Of a DNA stretch of 64,000 bases, positions 55,322-63,681 are shown piece by piece (position 1 is the first letter of the stretch; each line of letters begins with the position of its first letter). Made by a program: the position numbers and the translations under genes. The notes under the pieces are model-generated. The model searched no databases, had not been told where the DNA came from, and was given only the letters and a program-made list of their open reading frames with translations. The stretch comes from Treponema sp. (GTDB lineage: Bacteria > Spirochaetota > Spirochaetia > Treponematales > Treponemataceae), in the NCBI GenBank assembly GCA_017940005.1, contig JAGAZO010000009.1, positions 186,001 through 250,000 of the forward strand, in the 5' to 3' direction.

Positions 55322-56263
55322 CTGAAAGACGAACTTGCACGGGCAGAAGCTGTAGTCATCGGTGCAGGAGCAGGGCTTTCAGCGTCTGCTGGGTTCACGT
55401 ATACAGGTGAACGATTTGAAAAATATTTTTTTGACTTTCACAAAAAATATGGCATTACCGATATGTATTCCGGTGGATTTTATCCGTACAAGACGCTCGA
55501 AGAAAACTGGGCGTGGTGGAGCCGTCATATTTATTTTAATCGCTATGTTGCAGCACCTAAAAACGTGTACCGCGATTTGCTCGCGCTTGTAAAAAATGCA
55601 AACTACTTTGTGCTCACTACAAATGTTGATCATCAGTTTCAAAAAGCAGGATTTGATAAAACGCGCTTGTTCTATACGCAGGGCGACTACGGTTTGTGGC
55701 AATGCAGCGAGCCGTGCCATCAAAAAACATATGACAATGAGAGCGCTGTAAAAAAGATGATTGCCGCACAAGGATTTGTTGAGGCAGGCGGCGTGTTCCA
55801 TGTGCCGCATGATGACGCCCAATCTCGCCAATTCCACAATGCTGTTTCCCATGATACGGCAGCGTGTACTTCTTCGCGAGGCAGAGGACTTGTCATGATC
55901 GTGCCTTCAGAACTTGTGCCATACTGCCCCGTGTGCGGCAAACCGATGACGATGAACTTGCGCGCAGACAATACATTTGTGGAAGACGACGGCTGGCATG
56001 CAGCCTCAAAACGCTATGCTGATTTTTTGCGCCTCCATGAATATGCGCGCACGCTTTTTCTCGAACTTGGCACGGGAATGAACACGCCAGGAATTATCAA
56101 ATATCCGTTTTGGCAAATGACGCACCAATGGAAAAATGCAACATACGCGTGCATCAATTTGGGTGAAGCATACGCGCCAAAAGAAATTGCGCAAAAATCA
56201 ATTTGTATTGACGGCGATATTGGGGCAGTACTGGAAAAGTTGCAGGTTGCTGTGAGTTTATAG
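55286..56263 (+). CDS. Class M (SirTM-like) sirtuin, predicted protein ADP-ribosyltransferase
   Basis: A 325-residue NAD-dependent sirtuin. NAD loop GAGAGLSASAGFTYTG (26-41) is followed by the SirTM-type DMYSGGFYPY. The conserved TNVDHQ is at 112-117. Where ordinary sirtuins have the catalytic His before Gly, this has Gln132 (TQGDYG), as I recall for class M enzymes that ADP-ribosylate rather than deacylate. Zinc cysteines are C140/C144 and C214/C217. The natural target in other bacteria is a lipoylated GcvH-like protein; neither it nor a lipoate ligase is in the window. The start has TATATT 6 nt upstream and no Shine-Dalgarno. Its 3' end is duplicated at 58550. Confidence 0.87.
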   Translation: MGILSYENAIAHLKDELARAEAVVIGAGAGLSASAGFTYTGERFEKYFFDFHKKYGITDMYSGGFYPYKTLEENWAWWSRHIYFNRYVAAPKNVYRDLLALVKNANYFVLTTNVDHQFQKAGFDKTRLFYTQGDYGLWQCSEPCHQKTYDNESAVKKMIAAQGFVEAGGVFHVPHDDAQSRQFHNAVSHDTAACTSSRGRGLVMIVPSELVPYCPVCGKPMTMNLRADNTFVEDDGWHAASKRYADFLRLHEYARTLFLELGTGMNTPGIIKYPFWQMTHQWKNATYACINLGEAYAPKEIAQKSICIDGDIGAVLEKLQVAVSL

Positions 56264-56331
56264 CAGGCGTAAGCGAGCGGTGGATGCGCGATGCGCTGTC
56301 GGGGCTAATAGCAGGTATGCAGCGTGGGCAA
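56193..56331 (+). repeat. 139-bp direct repeat, copy A (sirtuin 3' end)
   Basis: Covers the last ~24 codons of the sirtuin, its stop and 68 bp beyond. It matches 58550-58688 base for base except for four substitutions by my alignment, with no indel. The two copies bracket the restriction-modification genes. Confidence 0.92.
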
Positions 56332-56400
56332 GGGGAATGTGGATGCGTGGTAAAATACGGACGCTTGCCAAGCAAAAGTTATATCATTACTATAATTTAT

Positions 56401-57135
56401 ATGACATCTCCCAAAAATCTGGATGAATTTTGCAAACGCTTTGTCGAAATCAAAAAACAAGGGTGGATAAAAACGCATCGTTCAGGAGCTACTGGTATTG
56501 GAAAAACACTTGAAGATTTGCTTGGTATTGAAGAAAACAACAATAATAATCCTGACTTTGAAAATTATGAATTAAAAGCTATGCGTACCAATGCAAATAG
56601 CATGCTTACACTTTTTACAAAAACACCATCACCTGCAAAAATTAATACAACACTTCTTGATATGTACGGATTTACAACAGAAAATTACAGTAATAACAAA
56701 AAAGTTTTGCATGCGACACTTTTCATAAATCGTATGACGAGACTTGATGGTACAGGAAAAAGTCTCACTATCAAAATAGAAAACGATAGCCTCAAGATTG
56801 TTGATAATAATAATTATTCCTGTGCATTTTGGAATAAAGATGATTTAGAAAAAGCTTTTAAGAAAAAATACTTGTATCGATTAGTTCATGTTTTTGCCGA
56901 TAGCAGAGGCGGCGGAATAGATGAAGAGTTTTATTTCCATACGGCGTGGGAACTTTATGGCTTTAGTTTTGAACAGATGATGAATCTTGTAAGAGAAGGC
57001 ATCATTGCTGTTGATATTCGTATTGGACAGTATCCTGACGGTCGTCCGCATGATCATGGAACAGGTTTTAGAATTCAACAGCGATATTTAAGTAATTTAT
57101 TTTTATGCAAAAATGTGCTGGTAAGTGAAAATTAA
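56401..57135 (+). CDS. MvaI/BcnI-family type II restriction endonuclease
   Basis: A 244-residue enzyme. The family opening GIGKTLEDLLGIEEN (32-46) is followed by the catalytic PDF...ELK (Asp52, Glu57, Lys59), a PD-(D/E)xK site. This text is typical of MvaI/BcnI enzymes, which cut CCWGG or CCSGG as monomers. The exact site here cannot be read. I use the ATG at 56401, since the upstream part of the frame lies in repeat copy A; TATAAT ends 4 nt before it. The composition is AT-rich. The stop overlaps the methyltransferase stop by 3 bp (convergent). Confidence 0.87.
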   Translation: MTSPKNLDEFCKRFVEIKKQGWIKTHRSGATGIGKTLEDLLGIEENNNNNPDFENYELKAMRTNANSMLTLFTKTPSPAKINTTLLDMYGFTTENYSNNKKVLHATLFINRMTRLDGTGKSLTIKIENDSLKIVDNNNYSCAFWNKDDLEKAFKKKYLYRLVHVFADSRGGGIDEEFYFHTAWELYGFSFEQMMNLVREGIIAVDIRIGQYPDGRPHDHGTGFRIQQRYLSNLFLCKNVLVSEN

Positions 57136-58523
57136 TGCTTTTTTAAAATGATAATATTTTCTGTAAGCATCGTATTCGCTGTTTTGCCCGCTTTGTTTGT
57201 AGGACTATTTTTGCGAGCCATACGTTTATTTAAAATATTTCTGGAAAGTATTTTCTCTGTTGAAAAACCGAGAGAACAAGCAAATTCTGAAATTATTAAA
57301 TCAGTACGTAAGCATACATTCTTTACCGTTCTGTTTCCTGTGACTAAAATAAAATATTTCTCGTGTGCCAAATAATAATGGGCGCTTTTAAGTGTTTCAA
57401 ATAAATCATTGTAGAATGCAAGTACATCGTTTATACGCTTACTGTTATCAGCGTTGCGTATTTCTTGCGCTTGTTTGCAAAGCGTTTTTGAAAGTGTCAA
57501 AATCTTTTCATCACTATTTTTGCTATTTCCGCCAAGCAATTGTGAATCGAGTGAAATAATTTCATCAGATGCAGAAAGCCATTGCCATGGCAAACGAGAA
57601 TATTGCCCATATGCGACAGTTGTACGAGAATCGCCATATGGAGGTGATGTAAAAATTAAATCAATTGACTCTTTTTGTATTTCAGAGAAAATTTTCCGTG
57701 AATCACCTTGCAGAAGATGGCACACTGTTTGAGAATTTTTTGAAACAGTGTTATGTTCTTTGAAGAAGGAAATATTTCTGCAATAAGTGCTGTAAAAGTC
57801 ATTCCATATATTAGGAGTAAAGTCATCAAAAATTTTTCGTTTTGAACGATACATTTTAAATCCGCTGTGATCAAGATATGAATCTTTTCGTGTAACTTCG
57901 CAAAATACCAATAAATAAAAATTACGTATATCGCTATTTTTTATATCATGTAAAATTGCAAGCAGTTTCGATAACTTATTTTTTGCATCTTGTGTGTACC
58001 AAAAGTCGATATTTTTAAAATTAATATTTTTATATGTGTATGTTTCATCAAAAAAATTTTTTTTAATTGTTACAAGCTCTTTGTTTATTTTTTCTACATC
58101 AATATTTTTTAATTTGGTATCTGCCATAAAATTAGCAAATGGATTCAACTCAATACCGTATGCTTCTTTTATATTAAGATATTTACATTCAAGTAATGTT
58201 GTTCCCGACCCAGAAAAAATATCGAGTACTCTGCTGTTGCTGTCTGCAAATATACGTAAAATTTTTCGTGCAAGCTGTGGTATAAAACGTGCAGGATATT
58301 GATGTAGCCCATGATTGTAAATATTTGCATCATAAGCATCAAAGTCCCAGTTTTCATACCAATCTGTAAGACTCATCGGCGTGTTATACAAGGGATTTTC
58401 ATTTTCGTAATTAGCAAGACGTAAAGAAATAAAATTATCGAGCGTGTTGTGTGTATGGGTTTGCGGTGCATTGCATGTTTTAGTTTTGATTTGTGTTTTG
58501 ACAAGCATCTGTGTCGCTAACAT
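57132..58523 (-). CDS. DNA (cytosine-N4 type) methyltransferase of the R-M pair
   Basis: A 463-residue SAM-dependent methyltransferase protecting the site cut by the adjacent endonuclease. Motif I is DIFSGSGTT (101-109) with the acidic GIELNPFA after it. The catalytic motif IV is TSPPY (292-296), typical of m4C enzymes, which fits an MvaI/BcnI partner; an m6A enzyme would more often have DPPY or NPPY. Motif order I then IV suggests the alpha-like group. The gene is convergent with the endonuclease. A promoter TTGATT-N17-TATAGT ends 6 nt before the ATG, with the -35 box inside repeat copy B. Confidence 0.87.
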   Translation of the reverse strand: MLATQMLVKTQIKTKTCNAPQTHTHNTLDNFISLRLANYENENPLYNTPMSLTDWYENWDFDAYDANIYNHGLHQYPARFIPQLARKILRIFADSNSRVLDIFSGSGTTLLECKYLNIKEAYGIELNPFANFMADTKLKNIDVEKINKELVTIKKNFFDETYTYKNINFKNIDFWYTQDAKNKLSKLLAILHDIKNSDIRNFYLLVFCEVTRKDSYLDHSGFKMYRSKRKIFDDFTPNIWNDFYSTYCRNISFFKEHNTVSKNSQTVCHLLQGDSRKIFSEIQKESIDLIFTSPPYGDSRTTVAYGQYSRLPWQWLSASDEIISLDSQLLGGNSKNSDEKILTLSKTLCKQAQEIRNADNSKRINDVLAFYNDLFETLKSAHYYLAHEKYFILVTGNRTVKNVCLRTDLIISEFACSLGFSTEKILSRNILNKRMARKNSPTNKAGKTANTMLTENIIILKKH

Positions 58524-58529
58524 AATTTC

Positions 58530-58558
58530 ACTATATCGTATTCATATAAAAAAATCAA
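58530..58558 (-). promoter_or_regulatory. Methyltransferase promoter straddling the repeat edge
   Basis: On the minus strand TTGATT (58558-58553), 17 bp, TATAGT (58535-58530), then 6 nt to the ATG at 58523. The -35 box lies in repeat copy B, the -10 box in the cassette. Confidence 0.6.
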
Positions 58559-58688
58559 TTTGTATTGACGGCGATATTGGGGCGGTACTGGAAAAGTTGC
58601 AGGTTGCTGTGAGTTTGTAGCAGGCGTAAGCGAGCGGTGGATGCGCGACGCGCCGTCGGGGCTAATAGCAGGTATGCAGCGTGGGCAA
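58550..58688 (+). repeat. 139-bp direct repeat, copy B (displaced sirtuin 3' end)
   Basis: Second copy of 56193-56331. It still reads the sirtuin tail (ICIDGDIGAVLEKLQVAVSL and stop) but has no gene body before it. It lies immediately upstream of the methyltransferase start on the outer side. Confidence 0.92.
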
Positions 58689-58696
58689 TGGACAGA

Positions 58697-58821
58697 GTTG
58701 TATCGGTGACGGGTGTAACACATATATCGATGCAATTGCTGACGATTGTGGTGTACCTGTCAATGTGGTTAGCATGCGTGAGTATGTTGTGGACGGCGAG
58801 TGCATAGTAGCAAAGGTATAA
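58697..58821 (+). pseudogene. Orphan C-terminal coding fragment
   Basis: A frame of about 40 residues (CIGDGCNTYIDAIADDCG, then VPVNVVSMREYVVDGE, ending CIVAKV and TAA at 58819-58821) has the look of a real protein tail but no start or body. It follows repeat copy B directly. I do not recognise the family. It may be what remains of the gene that once followed the sirtuin. Confidence 0.35.
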
Positions 58822-58931
58822 ACAAAAACAGTAGATAAATTTTGTAACGATTGCCTAAAACATATTGTTTTTAAAAATGTATTTTATATTGACGAGATAA
58901 CGTCAACAAATTTTTATTAGAAAGATGTTTT

Positions 58932-59645
58932 ATGAAATGGTTACCAAATTATGTTACAGCAGTTGTTATAATATGTGTATTGTTGCTTGCTGCATGCAAT
59001 GGGGAATACATCGGTATACGTAAGGGCGAGAATGTCGTACATGACGAAACAACTGCGTGGTCATCAATCACTGTCGAGACGACAACAGGTGTTGACTACA
59101 TGTCTGCATTGGAAAAAGAAGTGATGATTGAGTTGAACAAAGCAAGGACAAATCCTGCCGCATATGCAGAATTGTACATTGAACCAATGCTCTCGCAATT
59201 TAACGGAACTGTTTTTACAGGCTACGGATATAATTTAATCACTCGCGAAGGCGTAGCTGCTGTTTCTGAATGTGTAAACGCAATGAAAGCGCAAACTGCT
59301 TTATCTGCATTGAATCCCGCAAAAGGACTTGCAAAAACAGCGCAAGAATGGGCTGCGGCACAAGGTCCCACAGGCGAAACTGGGCACGGCTCTGGCACGG
59401 ACGCATTTTCAGAACGAATCAAAAAATATGGCACATATACTGGCGCTGGAGAAAATATTTCGTACGGATACAACGACGCTCGTAAAATAGTGATTCAGCT
59501 GCTCGTTGACGATGGTGTTTCAAACCGCGGACACAGGAAAAATATTTTTGGCAACTACACGCATGCAGGCATCGGTTGTGGCGCACATACAAAATATGGC
59601 AACATGTGTGTCATTGATTTTGCGAATAATTATTCTGAAAAATAA
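58932..59645 (+). CDS. CAP/SCP-domain lipoprotein
   Basis: A 237-residue lipoprotein: hydrophobic signal with lipobox LLAAC (Cys22), a ~35-residue linker, then a CAP (SCP/PR-1) domain. Domain text: EVMIELNKARTNPAAYAEL, TGHGSGTDAFSERIKKYG, GENISYG and VSNRGHRKNIFG; the His and Glu residues of the CAP cavity are present (GH, GENI, GHR). Function in bacteria is mostly unknown. An inverted repeat TTGACG/CGTCAA (58889-58906) lies ahead of the start and might be an operator. Confidence 0.85.
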   Translation: MKWLPNYVTAVVIICVLLLAACNGEYIGIRKGENVVHDETTAWSSITVETTTGVDYMSALEKEVMIELNKARTNPAAYAELYIEPMLSQFNGTVFTGYGYNLITREGVAAVSECVNAMKAQTALSALNPAKGLAKTAQEWAAAQGPTGETGHGSGTDAFSERIKKYGTYTGAGENISYGYNDARKIVIQLLVDDGVSNRGHRKNIFGNYTHAGIGCGAHTKYGNMCVIDFANNYSEK

Positions 59646-59729
59646 AACAACGGGCACAGGCTATGTAATAAAGCGTACATAATTTGAAACAATTACAAAA
59701 TAGGTTTCGCAAGACGGCAAGCCGCATTT

Positions 59730-61121
59730 TTATCTGTCGCTCTTTTTTGCACCTATCGCAGTTTTTGCCATACGTGCACGAGCCATTTCCATGTTGTTTA
59801 CCATCATTATGGGCTGGTCTGTTGCTTCGATTGCGTCGCGCCACAACGCACCTTCTATATCAACGACATTGCGATGGCGAGTTACGGCGTTTATCGGTAT
59901 GTGAACGAATTTGTTGTGCACGAGGCCAACAACCATTTTTGTTTTACCTGCCATTGCCGCGTGGACGGCGTTGTTGCCAAGCCGTTCGCAGTAAATGGAA
60001 TCATTTGCAGTCGTCACGGCGGCGCGTATTTGATAACCAGGGTCAATATATTTTAGATTGATATGGAAGTGCCTGTCTTTAAAATAGCGAGCAATTTCAT
60101 CACGCAAATATACGCCTATATCGGCAAGCTTAATATTGCCAGATGCATCTTTTTCATTTGTTTTTGTTAATAACTCTTGGCCGGCACCTTCAGCAACAAT
60201 AATGACTGCATGATGTCGTTTTTTGAGGCGTGCTTCGAGACTCGCAAGAAAACCGTTCGGGCCATCCATGTCAAATGGTACTTCGGGAATGAGGCAGAAA
60301 TTTGCTTCATGACATGCAAGCGCTGTTTCCGCTGCAATAAAGCCCGATTCGCGCCCCATCAATTTGACAAGCCCGATGCCATTAATTTGCGAATGAGCTT
60401 CCATGTGAATTGACATGACGGCATCTTTCGCCTTTTCTACAGCTGTTTCAAAACCAAACGAGCGGTCTATGAAAAGCAAATCGTTGTCTACTGTTTTTGG
60501 AATTCCGACGACTGCAATTTTTAAACCGCGTCGAGTGATTTCATTTGCAATATCGAGCGCACCGCGTTGCGAGCCGTCTCCGCCAATGATAAACAGCACA
60601 TTGACACCGAGTGTTTCAATGCAATCAACAACGTCATTGACGCGATCGCCACCCCCACGACTTGTACCAAGATACGAGCCGCCGATTTTGTGAATTTCGT
60701 CTACTGTCCATGGATAAAGTTCGATTGTTTCAAATCCTTGATCTGGGAAAAATCCTTTGAAACCGAACTGAAATCCAAGTATACGGCGTACGCCATATCG
60801 ATTATATAAACTGCGCACAATAGCACGAATTACGTCATTTAGTCCAGGACAAAGTCCACCACATGTGCAAATGCCTGCCTTGACATGCTTCGGATCAAAA
60901 TAGATAAATTCTCGCGGACCTGCTTTTTGCATGAGGTTTGCGGATGTTTGATCGTCTTCGTCTTTGCCGTTAAACACATTTACTCGATAACGCACAAAAG
61001 AATCATCTTTGACATAATTTGCCCGAAAATCGCCGACGACAGTAGAAAGTTGGATTGGGGATGGAACTTTGCACTGTCCGAGCGTCTCAATGGTGAAATC
61101 GTATGTTTCACTTGTTATCAT
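59730..61121 (-). CDS. pfkA: 6-phosphofructokinase (ATP-type, plant/trypanosome-like group)
   Basis: A 463-residue phosphofructokinase, converting fructose 6-phosphate to the 1,6-bisphosphate in glycolysis. The key donor-site text is GGDGS (180-184) with PKTVDND (208-214). GGDGS points to ATP as donor, while the Lys in PKTVDND is shared with PPi enzymes; that combination is the hallmark of the long ATP-PFK group of plants, trypanosomes and spirochaetes (a TP0108-like protein in Treponema pallidum). Other motifs: [12 protein letters not shown] and [11 protein letters not shown]. The ATG at 61121 is preceded by GGGG; one codon earlier in-frame ATG at 61127 is possible. Confidence 0.85.
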   Translation of the reverse strand: MITSETYDFTIETLGQCKVPSPIQLSTVVGDFRANYVKDDSFVRYRVNVFNGKDEDDQTSANLMQKAGPREFIYFDPKHVKAGICTCGGLCPGLNDVIRAIVRSLYNRYGVRRILGFQFGFKGFFPDQGFETIELYPWTVDEIHKIGGSYLGTSRGGGDRVNDVVDCIETLGVNVLFIIGGDGSQRGALDIANEITRRGLKIAVVGIPKTVDNDLLFIDRSFGFETAVEKAKDAVMSIHMEAHSQINGIGLVKLMGRESGFIAAETALACHEANFCLIPEVPFDMDGPNGFLASLEARLKKRHHAVIIVAEGAGQELLTKTNEKDASGNIKLADIGVYLRDEIARYFKDRHFHINLKYIDPGYQIRAAVTTANDSIYCERLGNNAVHAAMAGKTKMVVGLVHNKFVHIPINAVTRHRNVVDIEGALWRDAIEATDQPIMMVNNMEMARARMAKTAIGAKKSDR

Positions 61122-61356
61122 ACACATGCCCCGTATGTTAAAAGTTTTACAACCTACTGTATAGCTAATCGATTTTTTTTGCAAGAGCGAGCAAATCCAA
61201 ATTGATGGCACCCGCAGCGAGTGCAGAACAATTTCGAGCACATCGAATAAAAAAGCAATGGTGTTTTTACCTCCAGAGTTATGGGCATATCTGAACTGGT
61301 GATTTTTTTTGTGAAAATCAGTATAGTACTAGCAACATGCAAAATGGAGTATGCTT

Positions 61357-61962
61357 ATGAATAAACTTTCAAAGGGATTGACAATGCTGCTTGTTGTTGC
61401 TGTCGTGGCAGTCGGTTTTGTGTCGCGCGGGTGCAGCATATACAACGCTATGGTCACTATGGATGAAGCTGTTACAAGCGCATGGGCAGAAGTGCAGAAT
61501 CAATACCAGCGGCGTTACGATCTGATTCCCAATCTTGTTTCGACGGTAAAAGGATATGCAACGCATGAAAGCGACGTATTTACGCAAGTGACAGAAGCGC
61601 GGGCGCGAGCAGGCGGTGTCGTAAATGTTGACGAATCTGTTCTCTCCGACCCGACTGCATTTGCCCAGTATCAGCAGATTCAAAATGCGCTTTCATCGAG
61701 CTTGCAGCGGCTGCTTGTTGTGGCTGAAAACTATCCAGCGTTGCAAGCAAATCAAAACTTTCTTGCGTTGCAAGACGAATTGGAAGGCACTGAGAACCGT
61801 GTTGCTGTGGCACGCCAGCGTTTCAACGAAGCGGCACAGAATTTCAACGCGTATATACGTCGTTTCCCGAACACTGTTATTGCAGGCTTTGGCAACTTTA
61901 CGGCAAAGCAATATTTCACCGCTGCAAGCGAAGCGCAAGCTGCCCCGAAAGTTGAATTTTAA
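61357..61962 (+). CDS. lemA: LemA family protein
   Basis: A 201-residue membrane-anchored protein with an N-terminal hydrophobic segment (MLLVVAVVAVGFVSRGC) and a LemA helical bundle. The family text is YNAMVTMDEAVTSAWAEVQNQYQRR and LIPNLVSTVKGYA, with the C-terminal RFNEAAQNFNAYIRRFP and F. ATG 61357 is preferred over 61351 because of GGAG spacing. It heads a lemA-TPM-TPM operon, a common bacterial arrangement. Confidence 0.92.
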   Translation: MNKLSKGLTMLLVVAVVAVGFVSRGCSIYNAMVTMDEAVTSAWAEVQNQYQRRYDLIPNLVSTVKGYATHESDVFTQVTEARARAGGVVNVDESVLSDPTAFAQYQQIQNALSSSLQRLLVVAENYPALQANQNFLALQDELEGTENRVAVARQRFNEAAQNFNAYIRRFPNTVIAGFGNFTAKQYFTAASEAQAAPKVEF

Positions 61963-61986
61963 CAATTAATAATTTGGAAAAATAAT

Positions 61987-62691
61987 ATGAAAACTTCAGC
62001 AATGCTCAAAAAATTCAAACTTACGCACGCTGACTTTGAAAAAATTAAAGCGGCAACAGAAAAAGCTGAATCAGCAACAACAGGCGAAATTAGAACAGCG
62101 ATTACGGCAGAAAGTGCGCACTATGCATTTTGGGAGCTGCTTGCAGCAATATGCACTGCCGCTTTTGTGTTTGCCGCAGCGTTGCCGTTTGCAGAGCAGT
62201 TGCGAAACGCATATGGGCGCATTTCGTGGAGCGAATACGCGTGGTCGCTTCCCGCGCTCTATGGGCTTATCTGTTTTGCTATCATCATTGTTGCGTTTTA
62301 CATTTTCAACATTCCTGCGCTCGACAAAATAATAATTCCTCGTGCAGTGCGCAGCGCAAATGTTTCTCGCCGTGCGTTTCGCTTTTTTGCAGAAAGTGGC
62401 GTATACGCTACGTCAGAGCATTCAGGCATTTTGATTTTTGTCTCCTGCATGGAAAAAGAAGTGCGCATCATTGCAGATACAGGCATTTCAGCAAAGATTT
62501 CGCACGATTTGTGGCAGCTCATTTCTGATGAGCTCGCTTCAGAAATCAAAGCGGGAAATGCGGCGCAAGGATTTATCAACGCGATTGAAAAATGCGGTAG
62601 CTTGCTTGCAGAAAACTTCCCTGCGCGTGCTGAAAATCCAAACGAGCTTCCAGACGGACTTGTCATACTGGAGGACGCAGAATGGTATTGA
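61987..62691 (+). CDS. TPM-domain membrane protein
   Basis: A 234-residue protein with a TPM (TPM_phosphatase-like) N-terminal start (IKAATEKAESATTGEIRTAI), two membrane helices at about residues 47-70 and 88-108, then a second TPM part (SGILIFVSCMEKEVRIIADTGIS, LASEIKAGNAAQGFINAIEKCG). This split TPM arrangement is typical of the middle gene of lemA-TPM-TPM operons. It starts 24 bp after lemA and overlaps the next gene by 10 bp. Function in envelope or photosystem-like repair is known only by family. Confidence 0.85.
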   Translation: MKTSAMLKKFKLTHADFEKIKAATEKAESATTGEIRTAITAESAHYAFWELLAAICTAAFVFAAALPFAEQLRNAYGRISWSEYAWSLPALYGLICFAIIIVAFYIFNIPALDKIIIPRAVRSANVSRRAFRFFAESGVYATSEHSGILIFVSCMEKEVRIIADTGISAKISHDLWQLISDELASEIKAGNAAQGFINAIEKCGSLLAENFPARAENPNELPDGLVILEDAEWY

Positions 62692-63578
62692 CAAGCAGTT
62701 CTGTTGCGGGGCGTGCATGGCAATCATGCCGACATGCTGTACAGTGCACAGTGCAGCATATGGTATTCGCGCATCGGCGTAATGCAACACAGCGCGCGCA
62801 GAAAAAATTGACAACAACGCTTGCGGTGATTTTATGCGCGTCATCGGCACTTTTTGCGCTCGCCGTTCCTGCGCTCACTGACTACGTTGTGGACAATGCA
62901 AATATCATAAGCAGTTCGGAAAAGCAGGAGCTCGTGTCGTATCTTGCGTCGCTCGAAGAGTCAACAGGCATACAGATAGCCGTTTTAACAATTCCATCGC
63001 TCGAAGGTGAAAGTCTTGAGCAGTTCAGCATGCGCGTTGTTGAGCAGTGGCAGCTTGGGCAGGCCAAAGAGGACAACGGCGCGCTCCTGCTCGTTGCGCT
63101 GAACGAGCGCAAGATACGCATTGAAGTAGGCTACGGGCTTGAAGGAAAACTCACTGACACAAAATGCGGGTTGATAATTCGCAATGTGATTGCGCCGAAA
63201 TTTCAGAGCGGCAACTACGGCGAAGGCATCATTGCGGGCGTAAAAAATATGGGAGGCATCGCTTCTTCAAATGCGCAGCTCGTAGAAAAAAGCGTCGCAG
63301 ACGAGCGGGAAGCTACGCCCATTCCTGCAATCCTTTTTGCGTTGTTCTTCTATCTTGCGTGGATTACAATCATTCCGAATCTTGCATGCCACCGCAGTTT
63401 TTGGATTCCGTGGTACCTCTTTGCAAAATACCGTCAGAGCACGCAAAACAGAACGAGACGCTACTCGTCGGGCAGAAGCTATTCGTCGCACGGAAGTTTT
63501 GGTGGCGGATTCTCTAGCGGCGGATTTTCCGGCGGTGGTGGTGGATTTGGCGGTGGCGGTGCGTCTGGCGGTTGGTAG
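62682..63578 (+). CDS. TPM-domain protein with Gly/Ser-rich tail
   Basis: A 298-residue exported protein. GGAGG precedes the ATG, leaving ~40 basic residues before the signal-like helix (TTLAVILCASSALFALAVPA). The TPM domain follows: LTDYVVDNANIISSSEKQEL, IQIAVLTIPSLEGESLEQF, LLLVALNERKIRIEVGYGLEG and GIIAGV. A membrane helix comes at ~215-240, then a Ser/Arg linker and a Gly-rich C-terminus (GGGFGGGGASGGW-type). This is the standard last gene of the lemA cluster. Confidence 0.88.
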   Translation: MVLTSSSVAGRAWQSCRHAVQCTVQHMVFAHRRNATQRAQKKLTTTLAVILCASSALFALAVPALTDYVVDNANIISSSEKQELVSYLASLEESTGIQIAVLTIPSLEGESLEQFSMRVVEQWQLGQAKEDNGALLLVALNERKIRIEVGYGLEGKLTDTKCGLIIRNVIAPKFQSGNYGEGIIAGVKNMGGIASSNAQLVEKSVADEREATPIPAILFALFFYLAWITIIPNLACHRSFWIPWYLFAKYRQSTQNRTRRYSSGRSYSSHGSFGGGFSSGGFSGGGGGFGGGGASGGW

Positions 63579-63606
63579 CAAGCTGTAAAAAAGTCCGCTG
63601 CAAAAA

Positions 63607-63645
63607 ATCCTACAGCGCAAATTTTTCAGCGATTCTCTGTAGGAT
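63607..63645 (-). terminator. Terminator between the TPM operon and the last gene
   Basis: ATCCTACAG (63607-63615) and CTGTAGGAT (63637-63645) form a 9-bp perfect stem with a 21-nt loop. On the minus strand a run of T follows, making it a terminator for the gene ending at 63682; on the plus strand AATTTT follows, so it may act both ways. Confidence 0.65.
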
Positions 63646-63681
63646 AATTTTGGCGCAAGCCGCAGATACCCGCTGCGATGT

